The notes beneath the pieces are model-generated. The model worked only from the letters and a program-made list of their open reading frames with translations. It ran no database searches and was not told the origin of the DNA. Shown here piece by piece: positions 22,678 through 30,508 of a stretch of 64,000 nt of DNA. Each line of letters starts with the position of its first letter. Positions within the stretch are counted from its first letter, which is position 1. The translations under genes and the position numbers were made by a program. Source of the stretch: Succinatimonas sp. UBA7265 (GTDB taxonomy: Bacteria > Pseudomonadota > Gammaproteobacteria > Enterobacterales > Succinivibrionaceae); NCBI GenBank assembly GCA_002473165.1, contig DKSD01000068.1, positions 1 through 64,000 on the forward strand. Reading direction: 5' to 3'.

Positions 22678-24180
22678 TTAAACCATCATCTGGATAAGCT
22701 TGTTCTCATCCAGGTCTTTGCTGCGCGGCACTTCGCCGTTTAAAGCGCCGTCCTTCATGATGATGATGCGGTCACACATGCCGATGAGTTCCATGAGCTC
22801 CTCGGAAATCATGATGATCGACTTGCCGTCCTTGCGCATCTGGTCCATGAGCTGGTAGATGTCCTGCTTGACCTTAATGTCAATGCCGCGGGTCGGGGAA
22901 TCAAGGACCACGATGTCAGAGCCCTTGCCGATCCAGCGCGCCAGCACCACTTTCTGCTTGTTGCCGCCTGAGAGTTCAGACACGAACTGATGCGTGCCCT
23001 GCATCTTCACGGACATTTCCTTGGCATAGCGCGCGGCAAATGCCTTGATGCGCGCCCAGCTTAAGAATTTGGTCTTGCCCACGGTCAGCTTGTTCAGTGA
23101 AGGCAGCGCGATATTGTCACGGATGCTTTGGTTCATGACGACGGACTCGTTGTCACGGTCTTTTGAGGTATAGGCGATCGAATGGCTGATGGCGGTCGGA
23201 ATGTCATTGATGTGAGTGCCGTCTTCAAGCTCCACCTCGCCGGTGCGATCGTAGCTGGCGCCGAAAATCGCTTTGCCGATCTCGTGCATACCCGACTCCG
23301 ACAGGCCGCCGAATCCCAGGATTTCGCCGCGGTGCAGATCGAAGCTCACATCGTGGATGATCCCCGGAACGCTGACGTGGCGCACTGAGAGCGTGACCTC
23401 CTCGGAAACCTTCTCGCCGTAATCGGCGCGATAGTAGTTGCCGGTCATCTCGCGGCCCACCATCAGTTTCTTGAGGTCATCCTCGTTAACGTCCTTGGCC
23501 TTGACGGTATCTATATATGTGCCGTCGCGCAACACCGTGATGTTGTCTGATTTATCAAGCACCTCGGAGAGGTCATGGGAGATGAAGATCACCATGTTCC
23601 CCTCGCGGCGGATCCTGGCCATGTGCTTGTACAATTCCTCGCGGCCTTCCTGGGACAGCGCGGTGGTCGTTTCGTCGATCACCACGATGCGCGGCTTGAA
23701 ATAAGTGGCCTTGACGATCTCAATGAGCTTGCGATCCTCAAAGTTGTAATCATCCACCAGGTGTTCGGCTTTGATGCGGTCAAAACCGTAGAGGCGCAGC
23801 AGCCTGTTGGCCTCGGCGTTCATGGCGCGGGTGTCGCGGTAGAACTTAAAGTGCATGAATTGCTCTTCGTGGCCGAGGAAGATGTTCTCGGCGACCGTGA
23901 GGCCCGAAAGCGTGCCCAGTTCCTGCACGATGATCGAAATGCCCTGGTTGTTGGCGTCGACCTGGTTCTTAGGATGGATTTCCTTGCCGTCCAGGATGAA
24001 CTTGCCGCTCTCCATGGTATAGATGCCGGTAAGCATGTTGGTCAGCGTCGATTTGCCCGAGCCGTTTTCGCCGATCAGCGCATGAACAGTGCCCGGCTGA
24101 ATGTCAAAGGAAACGTCTTTTAATGCCTTGGTAATGCCAAAGGTCTTGCTGATGTTCCTTACCTGTAAACCTTCACTCAT
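22678..24180 (-). CDS. Sugar ABC transporter ATP-binding protein (AraG/MglA/YtfR type)
   Basis: This 500-residue cytoplasmic protein fuses two ABC domains. Domain 1 has an intact Walker A GENGSGKST near 36-44 but a poor signature (YNFEDRKLIEIVKA). Domain 2 has a degenerate Walker A (GFGGLSESGMHEIGKA) and an intact signature LSGGNKQKVVLARW with the Walker B IVVLDSPTRG. This asymmetry is normal for monosaccharide importers. It sits between two permease genes and probably energises arabinose uptake. Ribose, galactose or galactofuranose are other possibilities. Confidence 0.88.
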   Translation of the reverse strand: MSEGLQVRNISKTFGITKALKDVSFDIQPGTVHALIGENGSGKSTLTNMLTGIYTMESGKFILDGKEIHPKNQVDANNQGISIIVQELGTLSGLTVAENIFLGHEEQFMHFKFYRDTRAMNAEANRLLRLYGFDRIKAEHLVDDYNFEDRKLIEIVKATYFKPRIVVIDETTTALSQEGREELYKHMARIRREGNMVIFISHDLSEVLDKSDNITVLRDGTYIDTVKAKDVNEDDLKKLMVGREMTGNYYRADYGEKVSEEVTLSVRHVSVPGIIHDVSFDLHRGEILGFGGLSESGMHEIGKAIFGASYDRTGEVELEDGTHINDIPTAISHSIAYTSKDRDNESVVMNQSIRDNIALPSLNKLTVGKTKFLSWARIKAFAARYAKEMSVKMQGTHQFVSELSGGNKQKVVLARWIGKGSDIVVLDSPTRGIDIKVKQDIYQLMDQMRKDGKSIIMISEELMELIGMCDRIIIMKDGALNGEVPRSKDLDENKLIQMMV

Positions 24181-24192
24181 TTATTCACCCCG

Positions 24193-25143
24193 TTACTTGA
24201 CGATTTCGCCCTTGGTCACCTTGGTGGTGAAGGTGATGATGATTAACAGCGCCAGGCCGGAAATGAGGTCCTGAATGGCGGTAGGCGCACCTAAGGAGAT
24301 GAACCCGAAGAAAATGATATTGACGATGAGCTCGCCCAAAATAATGGCCTGCAGCGGAATGCCGTACTTCATGAACGCCAGGCCGAAGAAGCAGCCCATG
24401 GTCGGAATGAAGTTGCGGGAGAATGAAGCCATACCGGTCACGGCGACCATTGAAGAGCCGTAGCTGATGGTCAGCACTGCCATCGCGCCAAAGAAAGCGC
24501 CTGACAGGATGAAGGCCAGCACCTTGTACTTGTCAACGTTGATGCCCATGTTCTTGGCCACGAATTCGTTGGAGCCGATAGCATAGGTGTAAGTGCCGAA
24601 CCTGGTGTAATTGAGGATCGCGTAGGCGATCACGAAAGTGAGGATTGCCAGCACCACGTCACCAGGCATGGAGCCGAAAGCGCGCAGATCCGAAGGGAGG
24701 GTCTGCTCAACGCCGCCGGCGATGTAGTTGGCGATCGACTCATAGATAAGCGCCAGGCCCACGGTGACGATCATCGAAGGGATGCGCAGTTTGACATAGA
24801 AGAATCCGTTGCACAGGCCGACAATGGCGCCCATGCCGATTGAGCCGGCAAGCAGTCCGAAATATCCGAGATTGAACGTCGTGGCCAGCTGGCAGCCGAC
24901 GATGGCTGACAGGATGATGTTAGCGCCGATCGAAAAATCGAAGAGGCCCATGTCCATCACGAAATAGAATCCGACGGCACCCACCGTGGTGATCAGACTT
25001 GCCTGAAAGTAGCTCAGGAGGTTAGACGGAGATCCGAAATTGTCAGGAGTAAGGATCTTAAAGATCGCCCAGGAGAGCACCACCAACGCGGTGAGCACTA
25101 TGTAACCCTTGGCGGCTCCGGACAGGTTTTTAAATCCAGTCAT
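24193..25143 (-). CDS. Sugar ABC transporter permease (RbsC family), first permease
   Basis: This 316-residue inner-membrane protein is first in the permease-ATPase-permease-araA operon. It has about nine hydrophobic segments, FYFVMDMGLFDFSIGANIILSA, and VKLRIPSMIVTVGLALIYESI, the family core. The ATG at 25143 (MTGFKNLSGAAKGY) with AGGT upstream is preferred over a TTG about 30 codons earlier, which would add a basic, atypical leader. It is 12 bp upstream of the ATPase gene. Confidence 0.85.
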   Translation of the reverse strand: MTGFKNLSGAAKGYIVLTALVVLSWAIFKILTPDNFGSPSNLLSYFQASLITTVGAVGFYFVMDMGLFDFSIGANIILSAIVGCQLATTFNLGYFGLLAGSIGMGAIVGLCNGFFYVKLRIPSMIVTVGLALIYESIANYIAGGVEQTLPSDLRAFGSMPGDVVLAILTFVIAYAILNYTRFGTYTYAIGSNEFVAKNMGINVDKYKVLAFILSGAFFGAMAVLTISYGSSMVAVTGMASFSRNFIPTMGCFFGLAFMKYGIPLQAIILGELIVNIIFFGFISLGAPTAIQDLISGLALLIIITFTTKVTKGEIVK

Positions 25144-25566
25144 ACGCACATACCTTTTATGTTTGCATTTTCCGGCGTGCTTGCGCCGCCGGGTCCGGCC
25201 GATTGGCAGCCAGATCCGCACACTCTGGCTTGTCGGCATTTTTTATTTGTTTTCCAAAGAATTTATAAAACAGTGCGAGACAATCCTTCGAAAAGCTATT
25301 TTGGAGCATAGTCACGGAAAGCCGAAAAATCATGCAACCGTTTACGATAATTTAATGTTCAGCACGTTTTTTCAAAAAAGAGCGTCAAATTTACGATGCC
25401 GATCACAATTTTTAGCGTTGCTTACATACCGAGACAAACGCCGTAAGTAAAAGACCGCCGCCCATCGCAATTTTGAAAAAATCTCCGAAATCCCCAGGCC
25501 TCATCGATGCTCCAGGCTTTCGCCCAAGCCGCCGGATTTATCCGTAAACGTTGATAAAACAGCTTT

Positions 25567-25606
25567 AAACTGCAATAGCATGTCAGGGCTGAAACAAAAC
25601 TGCAAT
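25567..25606. repeat. Direct repeat AAACTGCAAT, 30 bp apart
   Basis: Identical decamers at 25567-25576 and 25597-25606 lie about three helical turns apart in the divergent control region. The arrangement suggests paired sites for one regulator. Confidence 0.55.
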
Positions 25607-25683
25607 GATATTTGTGTTTATTTATTAGATAATTAAATGAGACATTGCGCTTTTTTCGAAAATTTATTGCTTATTTGTGATCT

Positions 25684-25699
25684 TTGCACACGTTTGCAA
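25684..25699. promoter_or_regulatory. LacI/GalR-type operator TTGCACA-CG-TTTGCAA
   Basis: A 16-bp near-perfect palindrome (6 of 7 positions match between arms) with the central CG typical of LacI-family operators. It sits just upstream of a TATTAT -10 (25712-25717), where binding would block RNA polymerase. Confidence 0.6.
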
Positions 25700-25809
25700 G
25701 AGAAAAGTAATTATTATCTCAATCAGAGGTTGTCCCAAGGCGTCTGTCTCCGCGCCCGCGGCACCTTAGATTCGAGAGAACATACAAACAACATAAACAG
25801 GAATTGCCC

Positions 25810-26952
25810 ATGAAGTTCGTATTTAAAAAACTTACATTCGCTTGCGCCTGCGCTGCTCTGACTGCAACACTCGCTTCGTTTTCCACCACTGCCAACGCCA
25901 TTGAGAATAAAGACATCAAGATCGGCGTTTCCATTTGGTCGTCAACCGACGTTTTAGGTTCACAGTGCAAACGCATCCTCGACGAGGCCGCTAAGGCTCT
26001 CGGCGTACAGGTTCAGTATGTTGACCAGGGCCACATTTCAGAGAAAGTGACTGCCTCTGTTGAGCAGCTCGCCGCTGCCGGCTGCCAGGGCGTCATCATC
26101 TGCAACTCTTCAGACACTGAGATGACTTCGGCCATCAAGACCGCTAACGAGAACGAGATTTACCTGACTCAGTTCTTCCGCATCATTTCCAAGGATGCCT
26201 CCCCTGCCATTTACAAGATGGCCACCGAGTCCCCTTACTACATCGGCGCTGTCCACGAAAACGAGCCTGAGAACGGCGAGAAGCTGGTGCAGATCCTGAT
26301 CGACAAAGGCTGCCGCAACATCGGCCTGATCGGCTGGGAGCAGGGCGATGCCACCTGGCTGGGCAGATGGACCGGTTACAAAGCCGGCGTTGAGAAGTGG
26401 AACAAAGCCCACCCGGATGACAAAGTCAACCTGACTGAGCCGCAGTACGCAGGAACCTCTTCAGAAGGCGGTTCAAAGGCTGCTGAAGCCCTGATGGCTG
26501 CCAATCCTAAACTGGACGCTCTGATCCCTGCCGGCGGCGGCGGTGATCCTCTGCAGGGCGCCATCGCAGCTGTTGAGAGAGCTGGCAAGACCGGCAAGAT
26601 CCACATTGTTTCCACCGACTTCCTCCCTGATCTCGGCGAGAGACTGGAGAACGGCTCCATGGCCGGTGAGTCCGGCGGCCACTACTGTGATCCGCTGTTC
26701 GCCTTCATGATGACCTATAACGCCATCAAGGGCAATTACAAGGACTTCGAGGGCAAGTTCGAGGACTTCAAGTTCCCGTACCTGTATGTCTCCTCTGCTG
26801 ATGACTACAAGGGCTACGACCAGTACTTCGTCAAGCAGCTGCCTTACACCGACGATGAACTCGTGAACATGTCCAAGCTCGACCTCAAAGGCCTGCAGGA
26901 CGCTGCCTCCAAGCTCTCAATCGAAGATGCTGAGGCTCGTGCCGGCAACTAA
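25810..26952 (+). CDS. Periplasmic sugar-binding protein of the ABC transporter
   Basis: This 380-residue secreted protein captures the sugar for the divergent permease-ATPase genes. It has a classical signal peptide (MKFVFKKL, hydrophobic core, cleavage near TTANA|IENKD) and a Peripla_BP_4 fold: IKIGVSIWSSTDVLG, AAGCQGVIICNSSDTEM, CRNIGLIGWEQGDATW, and the hinge-side DALIPAGGGGDPLQGAIAAVE. No lipobox is seen. The ATG at 25810 follows AGGAA. It is transcribed alone with a strong terminator, which allows high binding-protein levels. Substrate L-arabinose is inferred from the linked araA. Confidence 0.88.
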   Translation: MKFVFKKLTFACACAALTATLASFSTTANAIENKDIKIGVSIWSSTDVLGSQCKRILDEAAKALGVQVQYVDQGHISEKVTASVEQLAAAGCQGVIICNSSDTEMTSAIKTANENEIYLTQFFRIISKDASPAIYKMATESPYYIGAVHENEPENGEKLVQILIDKGCRNIGLIGWEQGDATWLGRWTGYKAGVEKWNKAHPDDKVNLTEPQYAGTSSEGGSKAAEALMAANPKLDALIPAGGGGDPLQGAIAAVERAGKTGKIHIVSTDFLPDLGERLENGSMAGESGGHYCDPLFAFMMTYNAIKGNYKDFEGKFEDFKFPYLYVSSADDYKGYDQYFVKQLPYTDDELVNMSKLDLKGLQDAASKLSIEDAEARAGN

Positions 26953-26970
26953 CCTGCCAGCCTGAATAAG

Positions 26971-26999
26971 AACCCGGCCGTTGCGGCCGGGTTTTTTTT
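26971..26999 (+). terminator. Terminator of the sugar-binding protein gene
   Basis: A 10-bp stem AACCCGGCCG / CGGCCGGGTT with loop TTG, followed by T8, starting 18 bp after the stop. Confidence 0.95.
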
Positions 27000-27018
27000 C
27001 TCTGTGCCCTCTACGAAG

Positions 27019-27027
27019 CCCCCCCCC
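27019..27027. repeat. C9 homopolymer upstream of the HD-GYP gene
   Basis: Nine consecutive C lie about 115 bp upstream of the response-regulator ATG and 20 bp after the preceding terminator. It is unusually long for this window and could vary in length. Confidence 0.6.
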
Positions 27028-27142
27028 GCAGCTCCCGCCCTGAAATAAAATGTCAGAAAGATTTCAGCCGTCCGCTTAAAATACCGATAAGAAAAGACGC
27101 CTGTCTGCTTTGGCCCCCTCTCAAACCAGGAGCTCCATACCC

Positions 27143-28204
27143 ATGCCCATGATCGATGAACTGCGCGACGTCACCATTCTGGTAATCGATGACGACAAAT
27201 TCACTCAAAAAGTAGTGGGAAAGATCCTGTTAAACGGCCTGTCAAGCGGTTCTTCAATTCTCTCGGCTTTATCCGGACAGGAAGGGCTCGACATCATCGG
27301 CAACCGTCAGGTGGATCTCGTGCTGCTGGACATGGTGATGCCGGGAATAGACGGCATGGAAACACTGCGCCGGATCCGTGCCATGGACGGGTATAAAGAC
27401 ACTCCGGTGATCATGATGTCGGGCACGATGTCATCCGAACTTGAAGCAGACGCCTTCCGTAACGGCTGCACGGATTTTATTCACAAGCCTTTCACCTCTG
27501 AGGTGATCTCCCTGAGGATCCAGCGTCAGTTGCGCCTTGCCTATTTAAACGACAATTTAAACGAGGAAGTCGAAAAACAGACAAACCTGGCGCGGGAAAG
27601 ACAGAAATCCAACATCAAGCTGTTTAACGAAACCGTGCTGGCGCTCGCGTACACCATCGATGCCAAAGACGCCTACACTCGCGGCCACTCCGTGCGCGTC
27701 GCCGATTACTCGCGCACACTCTCAAGGCTGGCAGGCGACAGCAAAGAAGAACAGACCCAGGTCTATTACAGCGGCCTGCTCCATGACATTGGCAAGATCG
27801 GCATCCCGCTGAGCGTCATCAACAAACAGAGCAAACTCTCGGATGAAGAATTTGAAATGGTCAAGGAGCACCCGCTGATCGGCTCCAAGATCCTTTCATA
27901 TATTACTGAATTCCCGCAACTGAGCGTCGGCGCCCACTACCATCACGAACGCTATGACGGTAAAGGCTACCCTGAAGGGCTTAAAGGCGAGGAAATCCCG
28001 CGCCTGGCGAGGATTATCTGCGTGGCCGACGCCTACGACTCCATGACCTCAAAACGCAGCTACCGCGATGTTCTGCCTCAGGAAGTGGTTCGCAAACAAA
28101 TGTTTGAAGGAAGCGGCACCCAGTTCGATCCGTTTTTCTGCTCGCTGATGCTCAAGATGATCGACATGGACAAAAACTACCAGCTGCGGCAGTTCGACGA
28201 CTGA
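27143..28204 (+). CDS. Response regulator with HD-GYP domain (c-di-GMP phosphodiesterase, RpfG-like)
   Basis: This 353-residue cytoplasmic protein joins a receiver domain (acidic pocket D16-D18, phospho-acceptor Asp63 in VLLDMVMPG, Lys115 in HKPF) by a helical linker to an HD-GYP domain with H214-D215 (LLHDIGKIG), HHERYDGKGYP at 267-277 and DAYDSMTSKRSYR. All residues needed to bind metals and hydrolyse cyclic di-GMP are present. The ATG at 27143 is chosen because AGGAG lies ten bases upstream. No partner histidine kinase or diguanylate cyclase gene is nearby, so the input signal is unknown. Confidence 0.9.
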   Translation: MPMIDELRDVTILVIDDDKFTQKVVGKILLNGLSSGSSILSALSGQEGLDIIGNRQVDLVLLDMVMPGIDGMETLRRIRAMDGYKDTPVIMMSGTMSSELEADAFRNGCTDFIHKPFTSEVISLRIQRQLRLAYLNDNLNEEVEKQTNLARERQKSNIKLFNETVLALAYTIDAKDAYTRGHSVRVADYSRTLSRLAGDSKEEQTQVYYSGLLHDIGKIGIPLSVINKQSKLSDEEFEMVKEHPLIGSKILSYITEFPQLSVGAHYHHERYDGKGYPEGLKGEEIPRLARIICVADAYDSMTSKRSYRDVLPQEVVRKQMFEGSGTQFDPFFCSLMLKMIDMDKNYQLRQFDD

Positions 28205-28207
28205 GGT

Positions 28208-28229
28208 TGAGGCCGCAGCTGCGGCCTCA
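28208..28229. terminator. Hairpin between convergent HD-GYP and gpsA genes
   Basis: A perfect 9-bp stem TGAGGCCGC / GCGGCCTCA with an AGCT loop starts 3 bp after one stop codon and ends 12 bp before the other. It has no U-tract, so it may be only a partial terminator. Confidence 0.45.
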
Positions 28230-28241
28230 GCAGCAGAGACG

Positions 28242-29243
28242 CTATTCAGCTTTTAACGCGCGGCCTAACAGCGACATCGCCGCCGCCTTGCCGTCTTTCC
28301 CGTTAAAAATCACTTCATAAAGTTCAGAGCAGATCGGCATCTGCACGCCGCGATCGCCTGAGAGTTTTTTGAGCACCCGGGTCATCTGGTAGCCCTCTAC
28401 GACCTGGCCGATCCGTTTTAGCGCCTCGCCGGCCTCCACGCCCTGCCCCAGCATCACACCAAAGCGACGATTGCGCGACTGGTTGTCCGTGCAGGTCAGG
28501 ATCAGATCTCCAAGCCCTGACAGCCCCATAAAAGAACGCTCGGAGGCGCCGGCGGCCAGCCCGAACCTGACCATCTCCGCAAGCCCCCTGGTGATCAGGG
28601 CCGTGCGCGCGTTTGCACCGTAACCCAGCCCGTCAGACATGCCCGCGGCGATGGCAATGACATTCTTGATGGCGCCGCCCAATTGCAGTCCGATCAGATC
28701 GGAGCCTTCATACAGACGGAAGGTGCTGTTGTGCATGCGCTCGCACATTTCTGAGGCGAAACTTTGCGGATCGCCGGCTACGGAAATGGCGGTGGGCATG
28801 CCGGATGCCAGTTCGCGCGCGAACGTTGGGCCGGAGAGCACCGCCAGCGGCACGGGGTAAGGCAGTTCCTGCCTTGCGACCTCGCTCAAAAGCCGTCCGT
28901 CGGGATTAAGGCCTTTAGTGGCCCAGGCAAAGCGCTGCTCAGGAGCGATTAAACGGGCGATCTCAGTGGTTACCTGCGCGAAGACCACGCTGGGCACCAC
29001 GACGAGCAGATCCCGGGATGCCTTTACGGCACAGGAAAGATCAGAGGTGACTGTAAGGCTTGAAGGGAAAGCAAGCCCCGGAAGGTATTGCGCGTTCTCG
29101 CGCGCCTTTTCCATTTTCGCCGCCTTGTCAGGGCGGTGATCCCACAGCAGGACGTTCAGCCCTTTGGAAGCGGCGACGATCGCCAGCGCGGTGCCGTACG
29201 AGCCGGCACCAATCACGCTGAGATCACTTTTAAAGTCCGGCAT
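28242..29243 (-). CDS. gpsA: Glycerol-3-phosphate dehydrogenase [NAD(P)+]
   Basis: GpsA reduces dihydroxyacetone phosphate to sn-glycerol 3-phosphate for phospholipid synthesis. The 333-residue protein has the dinucleotide loop VIGAGSYGTALA near 10-21, VLSGPTFARELASGMPTA, and the catalytic-lysine region LGGAIKNVIAIAAGMSDGLGYGANARTALITRG. It follows secB by 7 bp in the order yibN-secB-gpsA, as in E. coli, but without grxC between yibN and secB. Confidence 0.96.
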   Translation of the reverse strand: MPDFKSDLSVIGAGSYGTALAIVAASKGLNVLLWDHRPDKAAKMEKARENAQYLPGLAFPSSLTVTSDLSCAVKASRDLLVVVPSVVFAQVTTEIARLIAPEQRFAWATKGLNPDGRLLSEVARQELPYPVPLAVLSGPTFARELASGMPTAISVAGDPQSFASEMCERMHNSTFRLYEGSDLIGLQLGGAIKNVIAIAAGMSDGLGYGANARTALITRGLAEMVRFGLAAGASERSFMGLSGLGDLILTCTDNQSRNRRFGVMLGQGVEAGEALKRIGQVVEGYQMTRVLKKLSGDRGVQMPICSELYEVIFNGKDGKAAAMSLLGRALKAE

Positions 29244-29250
29244 AGCCTGA

Positions 29251-29790
29251 TCAGGCCTTGGCGGTTTCGTCCTTGGCGTCTTTGCCGGCTTCTGCCTTGG
29301 CTTTGGCGGCCGCCTGCGCGGCTTCCTCCTGACGGGCTCTGTACAGCGCCTCGAAGTTGAGCGGACGCAGGTTCAGAGCCGGGAAAGTCGCACGGGTCAC
29401 CAGCGAGGAGACATGCTCGCGGGCATAAGGGAACAGGATGTTCGGAGCCACGGCGCCGAGCAGGTAGTGGGCGGCATCGTCAGAAACATTCTTCACCAGG
29501 AAGATACCGGCCTGGTGCACTTCGACGATAAAGGCGACCTGTTCTCCGACCTTGCAGGTTACAGTCACCCTCAGATCGATCTCATACTGATCCTTGCCCA
29601 GGTTCTTAGGCTTGGCATCGAATTCGACAGAGATCTGCGGCTTCCAGGGCACCGTGAAGATTTCCGGGGTGTTCGGGGTCTCCAGGGAGCAGTCCTTGGC
29701 ATAAATCCTTACGACCTCGAAGTCAGGCTGGTTCTGATCGGCGGGTTTCTGATCAGCGTTAGCCGCATTGGTGTTAGCGTTATCTGCCAT
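29251..29790 (-). CDS. secB: Protein-export chaperone SecB
   Basis: SecB is a tetrameric chaperone that keeps precursors unfolded and hands them to SecA. The 179-residue protein shows FEVVRIYAKDCSLETPNTPEIF at about 24-45, VHQAGIF, and HYLLGAVAPNILFPYAREHVSSLVTRATFPALNL. N- and C-termini are extended by low-complexity Asn/Asp- and Ala/Lys-rich tails compared with E. coli SecB (155 aa). It is the middle gene of yibN-secB-gpsA. Confidence 0.95.
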   Translation of the reverse strand: MADNANTNAANADQKPADQNQPDFEVVRIYAKDCSLETPNTPEIFTVPWKPQISVEFDAKPKNLGKDQYEIDLRVTVTCKVGEQVAFIVEVHQAGIFLVKNVSDDAAHYLLGAVAPNILFPYAREHVSSLVTRATFPALNLRPLNFEALYRARQEEAAQAAAKAKAEAGKDAKDETAKA

Positions 29791-29814
29791 TTTTATGTCC
29801 TTACGTTCAAAAAA

Positions 29815-30279
29815 TCAGTCTTTAAGGGAAAGGGGTAAGTTGTCGTTCTGCCACGAGGCGATCCCCCCGTCGAGCGAAACGACTTTGGTGAATCCGGCTT
29901 TTCTCAGGTAACGGGCGCTGTTAAAGGTGTCCGTGTCATATTTGTCGCGGCCGACCACGATGAGAGGGCGGTCTTTGTCAGAACCCAGGCGCTGGAACCG
30001 GCCGGCGCGAATGTCGGCTGCCGTGACGTTCTGGGAGCCGGCGATATGCCCGCCTGAAAAGGCCTGCGCTTTGCGGACGTCTACAAACAGGCCGTTCTCG
30101 TGGTTTACGATAAAAGTCGATTTGGCGGCAGAAATCTTTTTGATGCCTGCGGTGACAATGCGGACCTGGATATAAATGAGACCGACAAAGCAGGCGACCC
30201 ACACAGAGCACATCAGGAAATGACGGCTGAAGAAAGCAGAGTACTCGGCCAGATTAGCGGCTGAAAAGAATTCTCCCAA
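29815..30279 (-). CDS. yibN: Membrane-anchored rhodanese-like protein YibN
   Basis: This protein of about 154 residues has one N-terminal membrane segment (HFLMCSVWVACFVGLIYIQVRI) and a rhodanese domain (FVDVRKAQAFSGGHIAGSQNV, VVSLDGGIASWQ). The active-site loop reads VVGRDKYDT with no cysteine, so it probably lacks sulfurtransferase activity, as does E. coli YibN by the same comparison. The start is uncertain: a TTG at 30279 has AGAGG six bases upstream, while a GTG at 30297 has no site. Its place upstream of secB and divergent from gpmI matches E. coli. Confidence 0.82.
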   Translation of the reverse strand: MGEFFSAANLAEYSAFFSRHFLMCSVWVACFVGLIYIQVRIVTAGIKKISAAKSTFIVNHENGLFVDVRKAQAFSGGHIAGSQNVTAADIRAGRFQRLGSDKDRPLIVVGRDKYDTDTFNSARYLRKAGFTKVVSLDGGIASWQNDNLPLSLKD

Positions 30280-30462
30280 AGCACACCTCTGAAACACACA
30301 TAATTCTAAAATCGCACAATTCTATCATACAGGCCTGATACATCGTGAGAAAGGGGCGCAAATCTGTGCGCTTCCCCATGATAAGATCAAGTTGTCTATA
30401 GCTAACTTAGCGGCCGGCGCATGCCCGCAGCTCAATTTCTTGCCTGTGGGCGCGGCAAAGAC

Positions 30463-30471
30463 TGCTAAAAT
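30463..30471 (+). promoter_or_regulatory. Extended -10 promoter of gpmI
   Basis: TGC-TAAAAT (hexamer 30466-30471) lies 38 bases before the gpmI ATG. The -35 is weak, which suits an extended -10 promoter. Confidence 0.5.
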
Positions 30472-30508
30472 ATCCGCAGAATTCAGTTCAGCCAGAGACC
30501 ATAAATAA

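Larger units (their letters stand above)
25144..25809. promoter_or_regulatory. 666-bp divergent regulatory region of the arabinose transporter
   Basis: No open reading frame looks real here. The region is AT-rich and separates the permease operon (minus) from the binding-protein gene (plus). It contains two identical decamers 30 bp apart (25567, 25597), a LacI-type palindrome (25684-25699), a TATTAT -10 for the binding protein (25712-25717), and a minus-strand TATAAA around 25263-25268. No regulator gene is adjacent. Confidence 0.7.
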
